This document shows positions 1 through 10,789 of a stretch of DNA of 64,000 nt, piece after piece (positions within the stretch are counted from its first letter, which is position 1; each line of letters begins with the position of its first letter). The stretch is from Batillaria attramentaria (lineage: Eukaryota; Mollusca; Gastropoda; Batillariidae). Location of the stretch: NCBI GenBank assembly GCA_018292915.2, contig JACVVK020000017.1:1263501-1327500 (forward strand), given 5' to 3'. The notes beneath the pieces were generated by a model. That model made no database searches, was not told the origin of the DNA, and was given only the letters and a program-made list of their open reading frames with translations. The translations under genes and the position numbers were made by a program.

Positions 1-144
1 CCCTTCCCCTCCCCTCTCTCTCCGGATATAACGTCACCCGCGCGTAAAAGTGACGTTATAACCGACAGCCGGATATAGCGTCACCACATATAACGTCGCT
101 CAAAAACATTCCCCGATGGGTGACGTAATATCCGGAGTCGACTG
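1..144. mobile_element. Right end of a pogo/Tigger-like MITE (cut by window start)
   Basis: The stretch repeats variants of 'ggatataacgtcac' and ends in tccggagtcgactg followed by TA at 145-146. That end resembles the better preserved tccactg-TA ends at 4206-4214 and 6481-6489. The left end lies outside the window. No coding capacity is seen. Confidence 0.5.
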
Positions 145-146
145 TA

Positions 147-148
147 TT

Positions 149-184
<36 letters not shown>

Positions 185-291
185 TTTTTTTTTTGTTGTT
201 GTTGGGTTTTTTTTGGGGTTTTTTTTGTTTTTTTTTGTTTTGTTTTGTTTTTTTGTTTTTTTTTTGTTTTGTTTTTTTTTGGGGGGGGGGC
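147..291. repeat. (TG)n followed by T/G-rich simple sequence
   Basis: A TG dinucleotide run (about 153-182) passes into T-rich and finally G-rich low-complexity DNA that directly abuts the stop codon of the receptor gene. Short open frames read through it are artefacts of base composition. Confidence 0.95.
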
Positions 292-2337
292 TTAGACCGA
301 AGTGGAGTGAACAGAAGACTCGGGATCGTCCGGCACATATGAGTTGTAAGTAGTAAAGGTCCGAGCAGAAGAATCCGCCAACATACTATCGTCATGATTT
401 TCACTTACATACCCGTACTTCTTAACGATTTGCTCAGCACCTTCCACTAGCTCATTGTCGGTTTCGTGTTGAGCTTCATCTGCGTGAGCTTCATCGTCGC
501 GTGTTGCGTCCTGCTGAGCCAAAGCGCCATCAGTCCGTCTCCCTGCCGCGTATTTGTTGGCGGCATAGACAGTAAGGACAACACCCGCTGATGCCAATAC
601 TGCGCCTGAGATGGAACCTGCGATGACCGACGAGGTTTTGTCACTCCGAGCTAGACTGAGTTTGGTGCAGCTGGACACGATGGTAATGTGTTCAGCATCA
701 GTTACGCCGTCTTTGTCTGAGTTAGACGTTTCACAGCGGTAGGTGTCCACCGCTTGACAGGTTGCTGGTGACCTGACAATGTATTCTTTCAATAGTTTGT
801 ACTCGGAAGTGTTTGAGGCTTTAGTCGGTCTCAGTTGGTCACCACCTTCAGTAGCGGAAGAATTTCGACCTGCAACGAGGTAGACGTCTAGTTTCGTGGG
901 ACGTGGTCTTCCGAGTGCTCGACACACAAGCGTCAGGCGTTGGTTCGGTGTGTTTGCTGCAAATACATTTTCCACACCTTCCACTGCCAGATAGACGACT
1001 CTCGCCCGCCCGCTCCAATCTATGACTACATTGTGTGTAGCTGACTTATGAAACTGATAAACCCCACCGTTAGTGACTGTACAGCTTACGGATATGTTTC
1101 TATTGACGATGGCCGACTGAAGATTAAAAGTACACACACTACCGAATTTTCCTTCAAAACATTGCACGCCAGTCCAACTCCTGTCTGCAAAAGGCATCAC
1201 CGCACCATCCGTGAGACAAGACAAGACCACATCCTCTATACTGTCATCTATTCTCACAGTCGCTGGTCCCGCGATTCGAGCTCCTGAGGGTCCATACGCA
1301 ATTCTAGGGCGGTAAGTGATATTCCTCACAACTGGATCAGCGACGCTGGAATTTACCTGTTTCATCTGACAAACATATTCGGACAGATTTGCATTTCGCT
1401 CGAGAGATTCAAAAACGATGGTTGGTTTTAGATCAGCGTCGTCCCCAGATACGTTCCAGCCGACACGAGCTTTGGAGTCATTGCCTTTGGCACGACACTC
1501 GCAAGTGATAGTCTGGTTCTCAGGTATCCAGTTGCTGCAGTTATAGGACAGTTCGTTTGGTATGGCATTTTCGCATTTGACACCTGTAGAGCCTTCGTTA
1601 CAGTCGCATTGGTATCCAGATATTAGTTTTGTACAACGACCATTGTTTTGACAGGGCCTGGAGGCACACGGATTATAAGTAAACTCACATCTTTCTCCAT
1701 AATAGCCAGTGGGACAGGCGCAGTGATATCTCAAGCAGCCTTCTGAGCAGCTTCCGTAATTCTGACATGGACTACTGCTGCAGGATGTCGACAGTGGTTT
1801 TTCACAGATGAAATATCTAGCCAGAGAACAGTCTGCGTCGTATAACTGTTTATTCTGCAAGTATACGCATGATCGCCGACTTGGTGCACCCGACAGGGGA
1901 AATCCTCGCCAGTATTTCTTTAGATCATTGACGAAGGAACGACGCATTCCGCTTACATAGTACAAGCTTCCACTCCGTCTGTTTACCATCACTCCTATAG
2001 CCCATCTTGTACGGGACGCACCGTCCACAGCATTTCCTGCTTTCTCGAGGAAGCTCATGTCCGCATCAGACTCTGGTTCCGCCAGCTTCGAAGGCAGGTA
2101 GGCATAGTCACAGACGTGATTCTCATAGGCCCAGGGAGCTGTTGAAACGTATCTACTGAAGAAGAAACATTTCGTGTCCGCGGACAGCCATTTGCCAGTA
2201 GTGTAGCTTGCCTTTGCTGTGTCTAGAAAAGCAGCAGTAAACAACAGCAGCAGCAGCCGAATACTGAGAATCAGCGACCCGCATTCCATGATTTCTCTTG
2301 TTACAGGACAAACTTGCCGCGACTCAAGTCCGGGCAA
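292..2337 (-). CDS. Single-pass membrane receptor: C-type lectin-like domain, two EGF domains, Ig-like region
   Basis: The protein has 681 residues in one uninterrupted exon. A second Met at residue 17 (codon at 2287-2289) starts a typical signal peptide (17-43), so it is probably the real start; the first Met gives an N-terminal extension. Residues 44-180 form a C-type lectin-like fold with Cys57, Cys76, Cys157, Cys170 and Cys178 and the ending FICEK. The usual WND calcium motif is absent (LYDADC instead), so calcium-dependent sugar binding is doubtful. Two six-cysteine EGF domains follow (about 186-217 and 222-255, ending YGERCE and TGVKCE). Residues 260-556 hold paired cysteines and many NxS/T sites, as in Ig-like domains. 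A membrane helix lies at about 569-596. The 85-residue tail is acidic and has tyrosines in YGYVSE and YNSYVP. The role is inferred as cell-surface recognition or adhesion; no ligand can be named. An unsplit reading frame across this many modules is unusual. Confidence 0.85.
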   Translation of the reverse strand: MPGLESRQVCPVTREIMECGSLILSIRLLLLLFTAAFLDTAKASYTTGKWLSADTKCFFFSRYVSTAPWAYENHVCDYAYLPSKLAEPESDADMSFLEKAGNAVDGASRTRWAIGVMVNRRSGSLYYVSGMRRSFVNDLKKYWRGFPLSGAPSRRSCVYLQNKQLYDADCSLARYFICEKPLSTSCSSSPCQNYGSCSEGCLRYHCACPTGYYGERCEFTYNPCASRPCQNNGRCTKLISGYQCDCNEGSTGVKCENAIPNELSYNCSNWIPENQTITCECRAKGNDSKARVGWNVSGDDADLKPTIVFESLERNANLSEYVCQMKQVNSSVADPVVRNITYRPRIAYGPSGARIAGPATVRIDDSIEDVVLSCLTDGAVMPFADRSWTGVQCFEGKFGSVCTFNLQSAIVNRNISVSCTVTNGGVYQFHKSATHNVVIDWSGRARVVYLAVEGVENVFAANTPNQRLTLVCRALGRPRPTKLDVYLVAGRNSSATEGGDQLRPTKASNTSEYKLLKEYIVRSPATCQAVDTYRCETSNSDKDGVTDAEHITIVSSCTKLSLARSDKTSSVIAGSISGAVLASAGVVLTVYAANKYAAGRRTDGALAQQDATRDDEAHADEAQHETDNELVEGAEQIVKKYGYVSENHDDSMLADSSARTFTTYNSYVPDDPESSVHSTSV

Positions 2338-2366
2338 CCGATCTTTACTGGGCTGCTGCTCCGCTT

Positions 2367-2397
2367 CTCTTTTTATTTACGTCATAATTTGACGTCA
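2367..2397 (-). promoter_or_regulatory. Candidate core promoter of the receptor gene: TATA-like box and CRE palindrome
   Basis: On the minus strand a TATA-like TAAATAAAAAG (about 2369-2379) lies 30-40 nt before the first ATG. A perfect CRE palindrome TGACGTCA (2390-2397) and a half-site TGACGTAA (about 2378-2385) lie just upstream. A start site about 30 nt below the TATA box would fall near 2345, leaving a very short leader before the ATG at 2335-2337. That favours use of the second ATG at 2287-2289. The call rests on motifs only. Confidence 0.4.
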
Positions 2398-2577
2398 GTG
2401 AAAAATGTCGTCAGCAAGTGAATCAGAATTCCTTACCGCCGTGAGGGATCACACAGGATCCAAATATTCAGGTCAATGGAGGCAAAGACCGTAGATCTTT
2501 GATGGAGGGAACACTATCTGAGGCCCGAGTACCACCATGGCGTTTGTAGGAGCGACGGCCCCATACCCACCCACCCG

Positions 2578-2634
<57 letters not shown>

Positions 2635-2709
2635 ATGTTGTTGTTGTGTTGTTTGTTGCTCATGGTGGTGGTTTTGTTTGTTGGTTTGTTTTATGTTGTT
2701 TCCATAGTA
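2398..2709. other. Intergenic DNA with (TG)n and a left-arm remnant of an H1 element
   Basis: No gene is seen. (TG)n runs from about 2580 to 2632. The stretch 2690-2707 (ttttatgttgtttccatag) equals the left arm of the terminal palindrome of the H1 elements (36837, 49344, 62986). It is cut at the TA where the next MITE begins. Confidence 0.6.
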
Positions 2710-2902
2710 CAGTGGACTTCGGATATAAGAACAGCGCCGGGGCCAGCATTTGGGTGTCCTTATAAGCGAGGGTTCTTATAAGCATACCTCGGATATAAGG
2801 TCAGTTGTGCTAGTGTGTGTTCTTATAACCAAGGAAAGAAGAAAATATTGTGGACAAGCTAAAAAGAGTCGTATATCGACCTCTAATGGTCTGTGTGCGT
2901 GC

Positions 2903-2940
<38 letters not shown>

Positions 2941-4212
2941 ACTGCAATCTCTTGCTTGTTTCAGCCTTTGCGTCAATGAAGTGGAACTTGCTGGTTGGCT
3001 TGATCTCGATGCAATATAGTTTACTTCTTTTGCGTACGTGAAACATTAATGCAAATAACTCTAGAAGTTATGTAACAACCTAACAACCTCTCTAATTATT
3101 TCGATTTTTTGTTGGAGAGACAATGCTTTTCTCTAGACTCCAGAGTGCAGTCCCTTTTCGGCGGGGCGTGAAAATGTGACTGCTTACAGCCAGCGCCATT
3201 TTCAAAAATGGCGATTTTTTTTTTTAGAAAAGCGAAGACTTGTTTGTCATATGATTCGATTTGAAACGAAGTCTTGAATATCCGACCACTTTTCGTTTGG
3301 GCAACATCTTTGCCAGCCGACAATTATTGTTGCGCTTTGATGGCACTGTTTACATGGTACACTGATCCAACAGGATGTGAGTAAACGGCAAGGGGGTTGC
3401 ACTCTGACAGGCAAAGGTGTTGCACTCTACAGGCAAGTATTATTGCACGGTGCAGACGATCACGTACCTGCCTTGTGGTGGAATAAGAGACGATTACAAA
3501 AGAATACACACCCGTGCTCTAGGACTGAATGTAATAATAGATCTGTCCATTCAGACAGAGACATGTTATGTATGTCTCTGATTCAGAAACACGCCTACTT
3601 TCACTCTGAAGACAGCCTGCCATCACTTGCGCCATTGAGGATCCCTCTGGGTTCAAAGCTGGTCAAGGATGACATAGTGCGCGACCTTGTGTTTGAGAGC
3701 ACCGAGACAATTTAGGCCCATCACGGGAGCGCAGTGAGCGCCATTTCCCCACCGTGCACAGATGTACTTTCCACTGAAAGACTGTGCCCCAGAGAGTGGC
3801 TTTTCTCTTACGCTCCGCCATCTTGTAGAAGAAATGTTTCTTGGAAATTCCGGGAAATGAAACGAAACGAAAATGAACCTAGCATGACTTCTACTTTCGG
3901 TTCTTATATTCGAGGGGAGGTCGTGTTGGGAACAAGCAGATGGTGTCTTTACAAGCGAGGGTTCCAAAAATAGAATAATCGCAGACTTCCTAAAAATGAT
4001 CATTCCTACTTGCGGTTCTTATATCCGAGGAAAGTTTGATGTGGGGACCTAGCAAGTGCTGTCCATATAAGCGATGAACCCTATATCAGAGGGTTCTTCT
4101 ATGCGAGTTTTAATAAGTGATCACAAAGAACAACTTTGGCAGGGACCTGCTTTGGGGTGTCCCTATAAGCGATGGTTCTTATATCGGATGTCCTTAGAAG
4201 TGGAGTCCACTG
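2710..4212. mobile_element. Pogo/Tigger-like non-autonomous DNA transposon
   Basis: It begins CAGTGGACTTCGGATATAAG at 2710 and ends with the inverted form (gtggagtccactg, to 4212). TA dinucleotides flank both sides (2708-2709 and 4213-4214), as expected for the Tc1/mariner-pogo superfamily. The interior repeats degenerate 'cttatatccgag / cttataagcgag' motifs copied from the terminus near 2755-2830, 3895-4100 and 4140-4200. It contains (TG)n at 2889-2938. No transposase is seen. A unique middle (about 3000-3890) may be a nested insertion. Confidence 0.65.
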
Positions 4213-4854
4213 TATTTTGAAAAATATTTCTTATAACCGAGTTCAGTGAATAAAAGGTTTAAAACATTTCTTTTTTCTCAGTTCGTGTATGTTTTGCATT
4301 AAATTAAGAAATATCTGGTTTCTCTTAAAGACCTGCACAGAATATATATGTGTAGAGTGAATATACACCAGTGCGCTTGTGTCCTTCAATGTCAGATGTT
4401 TTTGTTTGAACATGAAAATACTGTTTTTGCTTCCCAACTGTAGCGCTGGCGGTCATGTGGTAAGAAAAAAACAAAACAAAAAGAAAAAAAAACCAACCAA
4501 CCAACCAACCAACCAACCAACCAACCAACCAAACAAACAAACAAACAAAAAAGAACTAAGGAGAGAGAGAGAGAGAGAGAATTCCCTTGTATTTATAGGA
4601 TATATTAAAAGTGCATTATGTATCAACTTTTGATCTATAAAACACTCGTCCCATTAGAGTATGATATGCGATGCTTTCCGTGTCTAATTTGGCTGAAAAA
4701 AGCTGCAAATTAGTTTTTTTTTCTGTTGGGAGGGGGAAGGGGGATGGAGGAAAGATGGACCACGTATATTGTCAAAGAAAGGAATTGATCAACAGTTAGT
4801 CTAATACTGATAGTTTTATTCTCCTGAACGCGAGCCCTGTAGACAGAGACAGAC

Positions 4855-4899
<45 letters not shown>
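4213..4899. other. Non-coding DNA with simple repeats
   Basis: No gene is recognisable. It contains a (CCAA/ACAA)n tract at about 4492-4548, (GA)n at 4561-4580 and (GA)n at 4858-4898. The beginning (4213-4250) still looks like pogo-type terminal sequence (ttcttataaccgag). Confidence 0.7.
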
Positions 4900-4900
<1 letters not shown>

Positions 4901-4984
4901 GAAATGAAATGAACTTTATTTTCCAAGGATAAAAGATTAGGTAACATGACCTCTATTAAATCTTGTCCTTGCTAAACTAATCTT

Positions 4985-5015
<31 letters not shown>

Positions 5016-5989
5016 GAAAAAGAAAAGAAAAAAAGAAAAAAAAAGCACACTGCAATAAGGAAAACGATGTGGTTACATAGGTGAGTAAGGAAGAATGTAC
5101 ACGAATACCGGCTGGAGTGGTCTGTTAATCCAACGTAATGATTATCACGCAATAAGAAAACGCAAAAGGCATGTTCATAGATTCAAGACCAAAAAAAAAA
5201 AAATTGATCAGGGAGTTTGCAAATATTTGTGCAGTCGGGCCTTGAAGGTGGGCATGGACGGAGCTGCTTTAACTACGGATGGAAGTGAATTCCAAAGAAA
5301 TGCGCCAGAGTAGGAGAGACTTGTCTTGAATAGGTCTAGACGAGGCCTGGGTACGAGCAGATCGTTCCTCGCAGTCCGATAGGGCGTTTGGGATGGGTAG
5401 AATAGGTTTGTAAGATAAGATGGGGTTAGCGACTTTGTAATTTTCCGCATGAGCACACATTTATTGAACACTAAGCACTTAGGGAGGGGGAGCATTTTAA
5501 GGGTCTGAAGCTTTTCGTCAGTGTTGATAGAGCACTTGTCGAGGATGAGATTGGCGGCCCGGCGATGCAGGGAGTTAAGCCTCTTTAAGCCGGCTCCACT
5601 ACATCCGTCCCACACTGTTGAGGCGTAATCTAGGTGGGGCTGTACGTGTGCGTTATAAAACAGTTTCCGGGTGGGGACATCGGCAAAATGTTTGAGTCGA
5701 GACAGCAAAAAGAGATTTTTGGAAACGGTTTTACATACACTGTTAATATGGGCATGCCAGCTGAGCTGATCATCGACAATGACGCCCAGCAGACGATGCT
5801 CATGAACCTGTTTAATGTCTTGAGAGTTAAGGGATAGGTCTAAAGAAAGTGGGTGTAGCTGGTGTCTTTGTCTTGTGGTTATAATCATGGATTCTGTCTT
5901 AGACGGGTTGGGTATCATGTAGTTTGCACTACACCACTCAGAGACCTCGTGCAGGCTTTGTTGAAGTGAGACCTTGATGGAGTAAATGT
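4900..5989 (-). mobile_element. 5'-truncated CR1/L2-like LINE: end of reverse transcriptase ORF and 3' UTR
   Basis: On the minus strand 5208-5987 encodes the last ~260 residues of a LINE ORF2, after the catalytic RT blocks. It is clearly related to the end of the element at 58535-61356; shared phrases are ASTVWDG, LNSLHRRAA and LWNSLP. The stop is at 5208. The 3' UTR runs to an AATAAA-type signal and a short ATTTC tail near 4900-4918, interrupted by (CA)n at 4985-5010. The 5' truncation coincides with a (GA)n tract at 5990-6014. It is a dead copy. Confidence 0.85.
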
Positions 5990-6189
5990 CGAGAGAGAGA
6001 GAGAGAGAGAGAGAGCTCCCAATCAGGCAAAAAAACAAAATAATAATAAAAACAACATATAACAATAGAACAACAAAAATGCATCTCGTATTTTTTCTTC
6101 TTGCCAACATTCAATTTTGCACGGAACACAATGGTAAAGAACCAATTCAAGAAAAGAAAATCATGCGCCATCATGTGCCTGTCCTAAGT

Positions 6190-6487
6190 GACGTCAGACC
6201 TGACCTGTTTTCTTAGAATGAGTGAAATTTTCTTGGAAATGTACTTTCGGTTTCTTACAATGAGTGAAATTTTCTTGGAAATGTACTTTCGGTTTCTTAT
6301 ATCCGAGTTTTTGTATCAAGCGGGACAAGAAATTTGCTTTCCTAAAACCGAGTTTTCTTATAAGCGAGTTTCTTGTATCCGAGTTTTTTGGAATACATAA
6401 TAAAGAAGAGTTTGGCCGGGGGAAAAAAATTCGTTGGCAATAACCGAGTTTTCTTATATCCGAGTTGCTTATATCCGGCGTCCACTG
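6190..6487. mobile_element. Right part of a pogo/Tigger-like MITE inserted at the 3' end of solenoid gene copy A
   Basis: It contains a duplicated ~50-bp block (6221-6300), repeated 'cttatatccgag' motifs and the terminal gcgtccactg, ending at 6487, then TA (6488-6489). Copy B of the neighbouring gene has the uninterrupted sequence cacgTAgttctt at 32371-32380, so the right boundary is fixed by an empty site. The left terminus was not found. Confidence 0.6.
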
Positions 6488-6494
6488 TAGTTTC

Positions 6495-9400
6495 TTAAAT
6501 CGGGTCGGCAGGGGGGAGCTTTTTCGTTTTCCTCCGACGTATTCTGGGTTTGGACACCCCGAGATGGTGTGAGATCACCAAACGGCAGATCGACTCAAGA
6601 CGTCGGGGTGTGGTGGCGACGCTCCTTAGATACAGCTGCAGGCGTTTTCCGGTTTCAGATCCGAAAGGAAAATAATGCTGGTGCAAGTGGTGTAGCTCTT
6701 TCCCTGTACACGCTCCTGATTCATACAGTATCTTCATGGTCACCTCATCTTCCCTGTCCAAAGCCAGTGCAAATGGCGAATACATCCCTAGGCGCCATTT
6801 TCTGTTCAGGAAAAACTCTGTGATTTGTGGTTGAAAAGTGCTCACGCCGAGATTGATGCACTCAGCAAGCACTTTTGGGTCAATGCTCGCGCCTCTGACA
6901 GCATAGTACAATGCCGTCTTGCCATAATTACAAACCGCCAGAGGGTTGACTCCCCTGCCAACAACAAAACGGATACTGTCCCACAATGCAGCCTCACACA
7001 CCGAATGAAGCGCGGTCTTTCCTTCGTGTTTCCCTCTCAGTCCGCCGTCACGCCCCCACAGCAGCGAGCAGCTTATGATATCCGCTTGGTTGTTCTGGAT
7101 AAGTCTCTCAAGCGGTGTGACTCCGGAGGGATCTGGCTGATTGATGTCGCCGTGGAACTCCACGAGAAACTTTGTGACATTCCATTTTCTGGCCATAACA
7201 GCCCTGTTCAACACGGTGTAATTGTCAGAGTCCAGCAAGATCTGGTCGGCATCCTGTAAAATCAGTCCCTCCACTGTGTCCCAGTCATTCTGCCTTCCCG
7301 CCTTGTGAAGCAATGTGTTGCCCTCAGCGTCCCGCTTGTTGATGTCCGCACCGTAACGTTGGCAGTACGTCACCATGTCCCACTGGTGATTGGCCACGGC
7401 AGCAGGCAGGGTGACGTCACGATGACTGATTCCTGTGTCGTCCTTCTCCTCCACCAGCCGCTTGAGTGCCTGCCACATGCCCTGACTGAGTGCCTTTTGG
7501 AACAAGTCTTGCCGCTCCTCTACTGACAGGCGTTCGTCCATACAGCTGATACCGTGGTACACTACACTACCTTCTCCCTCGGACATTGCTTCCTCTATAA
7601 TCTGACGTCGCTCTGTGTCATCTACACAGTTCTCAATCACCCTGGCAACCAAGATCCACTGCTTCATCTCGATCAGATGTGGAAGAGCGGTTCGACACAA
7701 GTCCACGTTCACACGTCGTCCCACGTCCACATAACGTTCCAACAGTTCCCTTGCCACGCCCCACAGCTCACGCTTAACAGCTTCCTGAAAGAGTGAATCC
7801 CGTTCTTCTGAGTTTATCATCCTCAGGAGTTTTATCACTGTATACTGAGACCTGTTTTCCATCGCTTTGTTCAGAGTAAGTCCGATAATGTCCGAATCCC
7901 TTGCTTTCCTTATACGATAAAGCAGTGCATTCCATTTCATTAACTTAACAGCCATCGTAACGTCCTTAGCAGTTTTTTTTCAGGTGACGTTCGAGCTGCA
8001 TTAGATCATGTAGCCTCTGCTTGTACCGTCTGACTTCTTCATCTGAAGGGGGGAGTCGGGGTGGTCGAATGGTAGAGTGTTGGACTTCTAATGCTCGGGT
8101 CGTGAGTTCGATCCCGGCTGGGGCCAAATATTTGTGCTGGCTTTTTCATCGTTGCCCCGTCTTTGATATCACCCTATGTGGTGGAAAAGGACGTTAAACC
8201 CCCAAACACCCACCCACCCTTCATCTGAAGGTGTCTTCCTGCTCACATTGGCTGTTTCCAGGTCTTCTCTAACACGTCGCAAATCCCCTCCCATTCCAAC
8301 CATCTCAGTGACTGTGTCCCAGTCCGCGTGTCTGGCCACCTGGCGTTGTACCCGCCTCGTCTGATCATCTGTCAATCCATGATTGGCCAAAACCGCCACG
8401 GCACTCCATTCTCCGGAATAAAAGGCTTCGAACATTGCCCATGAACGCTGGTCATCGTACACTGTGTGGTCTGCCAGCCGCTTCACAAAGGTCCATTCTC
8501 TGTTTTCTACGGCAGCGCGGAAAACAAGTCTCCTGACTTCTTCCCATACAGTGTTAAGTTTAGTGAGGGCAAAGTTTTGGATGTGACCGTTAACAGGTTG
8601 GGTGGCCAGTAAAGCGATGACTACGGAGTGCACGTGCGGACTACCAAGAGTGCCATCAAGGTGTGCCACATGAAATAACATGCGTTCAAAAACAGCATAT
8701 TGCAGTGACATGCAACAGTTGAACCGTTCAAAGGCGCTTTTTTGTTTGCTCATCCACTGTTCGGAGATTGACTTTAGCTCAGTGCCATTCATACCCTTCA
8801 CTGCAGTTTGAATGGGTTTCAAAATGTTGAACACAACTGCTTCGTTGAATTTGACTAGGTTCTGCAAGTCAGCCTTTGTGGGTTTGTTGACCTGAAGCGT
8901 TAGTTCCTTCACTGATTCACCATACAGACAAGACCAAAGACGCAGTAATTCTTCAAGGGGCTCATTCCTCCATCTTTCAGATTCTCTTATATGTTTGAAT
9001 ATGGCATCTTGCGCTTGATTTGAACATAGCATGTACTTTGCATATACATGTATCTGGTCTTTTGGTATGTGTGACAATAAAAGACCAACTGCATTTTCAG
9101 AACATCTGCTAGCCTCATCAACTGCCCATGCATACTGTTGATCACTGACTCTACGTTGAAACAGGCTACCAGTTACACGCCACAAACCCCGTTTCACACA
9201 TTCGATGAGAACTGACTGATGCTGGTCGTCAGAACAATAACTAAGAATCCGAATCGTCGTGTCAGAATCATCAGCACGCAAACTGGCTTCTCGGGCGGCC
9301 CACTGGACCATGCCGACACTGACTCCCAGCTTCAAACAAGTTTCTACAGTCTGCCACAGGCCGCGTTTGGTGGCTTCAGTCAACACAGATTCACGTTCGT

Positions 9401-10789
9401 CAGCGGTACACAGCTGAAGTACAAACGCTGTAAGTGTTTCATCATCAACGCGTCTACTGGCTTCTTTAACAGCCCATCTATGCTGTGTATCACTCACACC
9501 TCGCTTGAGACACTCAGTGACGGTCCTCCACAGGCCCCGTCTGACGGTCACAGTCAACACAGTTTCACGTCCATCGGCAGTACATTGGGAAAGTATGAAT
9601 TGTGTAAGACTTTCATTATCAGCATGGTCACTGGCTTCTTCAACAGCCCATCTATGTTGTGTATCACTCACACTTCGCCACAGGCCCCGACTGACGGCTT
9701 TAGTGGAGACAGTTTCATGTTCATCGGCAGTACACTGGGGAAGTATGAACCATGTAAGACTGGCATCATCAGCATGGTCACTGGCTTCTTTAACAGCCCA
9801 TCTGTGTTGTGTGTCGCTCACTCCTCGCTTGAGACACTCGCCGACAGTCCTCCACAGGCCCCGTCTGACGGCTACAGTCATCACCAATTCACGTTCATCG
9901 GCAGTACATTGGGGAAGTATGAACCATGTAAGACTGACATCATCAGCATGGTCACTGCTTCTTTAACAGCCCATCTGTGTTGTGTGTCACTCACACCTCG
10001 CTTGAGACACTCACCGACAGTCCTCCGCAGGCCCCGTCTGACGGCAACAGTGGACATACTTTCACATTCATATGCAGTACATTGCGGAAGTATAAGCCAT
10101 GCAAGTCTGTCATCATCAGCATGGTCACTGGCTTCTTCAACAGCCCATCTATGTTGTGTATCACTCACACCTCGCTTGAGACACTTACCGACAGTCCTCC
10201 ACATGCCCCGTCTGACGGCTACAGTCATCACCAGTTCACGTTCATCGGCAGTGCATTGGGGAAGTACACACGTTGTAAGTGTGTAATCATTAACGCGTTT
10301 ACTGGCTTTTTCAACAGCCCATCTATGATGTGTATCACTCACACCTCGCCTTAGACACTCAACGACAGTCATCCAGAGGCCCCGTCTGACGGCTTTAGTG
10401 GATACAGTTTCATGTTCATCGGCAGTACACTGGGGAAGTATGAACCATGTAAGACTGACATCATCAGCATGGTCACTGGCTTCTTTAACAGCCCATCTAT
10501 GTTGTGTATCACTCACACCTTGCTTGAGACACTCACCGACAGTTTCCCACGAATCCAATTCCCTATAAGCAGCCACAGCCTGTCTGACGGATCCAGTCAA
10601 CACCAATTCACGTTCATCGGCAGTACAGTGGGGAAGTATAAACCGTGAAAGACTATAACAGTCAGCAAGGTTACTGGCTTTTACAACAGCCCATCTACGT
10701 CGTGTGTCACAAAGCTCATGTGACAGACAGTCACCGACATCCTCCCGCCGACTCTGACAAACAGCATCTTCTAACAATACAGACTCCAT
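6495..10789 (-). pseudogene. Copy A of the ten-repeat/ankyrin/SOCS-box protein gene, disrupted
   Basis: Read on the minus strand from the ATG at 10789, this is a full paralogue of the gene at 32325-36496 and lies in the same orientation. It has ten 58-residue repeats, a helical middle segment, ankyrin repeats (phrases GNTLLHKAG, GKTALHSV, GKTALYYA) and the start of a SOCS box (RRLESICRLVISHHLG). It carries at least four lesions relative to copy B: a one-base deletion at about 9957 (actg-cttc instead of actggcttc); a SINE inserted at 8050-8219; an extra T in a T8 run at 7973-7980; and an extra G in a G6 run near 6512-6517, which shifts the frame into a stop before the Cullin-5 box. Repeat seven also has an in-frame eight-residue deletion. 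A MITE abuts the 3' end. It is probably non-functional. The frame is intact at the site where copy B is shifted (7221-7230). Confidence 0.85.
8050..8219 (+). mobile_element. tRNA-derived SINE inserted in copy A, with 12-bp target-site duplication
   Basis: The head is tRNA-like: an A-box-like region (gtggtcgaatggtagag) and a B-box-like gagttcgatccc. The body is shared with all other copies in the window (ggggccaaatatttgtgctg, tggaaaaggacgttaaac) and it ends in a CCCA-rich tail. The duplicated target TTCATCTGAAGG flanks it at 8038-8049 and 8220-8231. Copy B has the single empty site at 33920-33931. Confidence 0.95.

Noticed and set aside
8050..8130. tRNA gene
   Set aside because: The tRNA-like A and B boxes belong to the SINE head; acceptor and anticodon stems do not fold properly and the same head recurs in all SINE copies.
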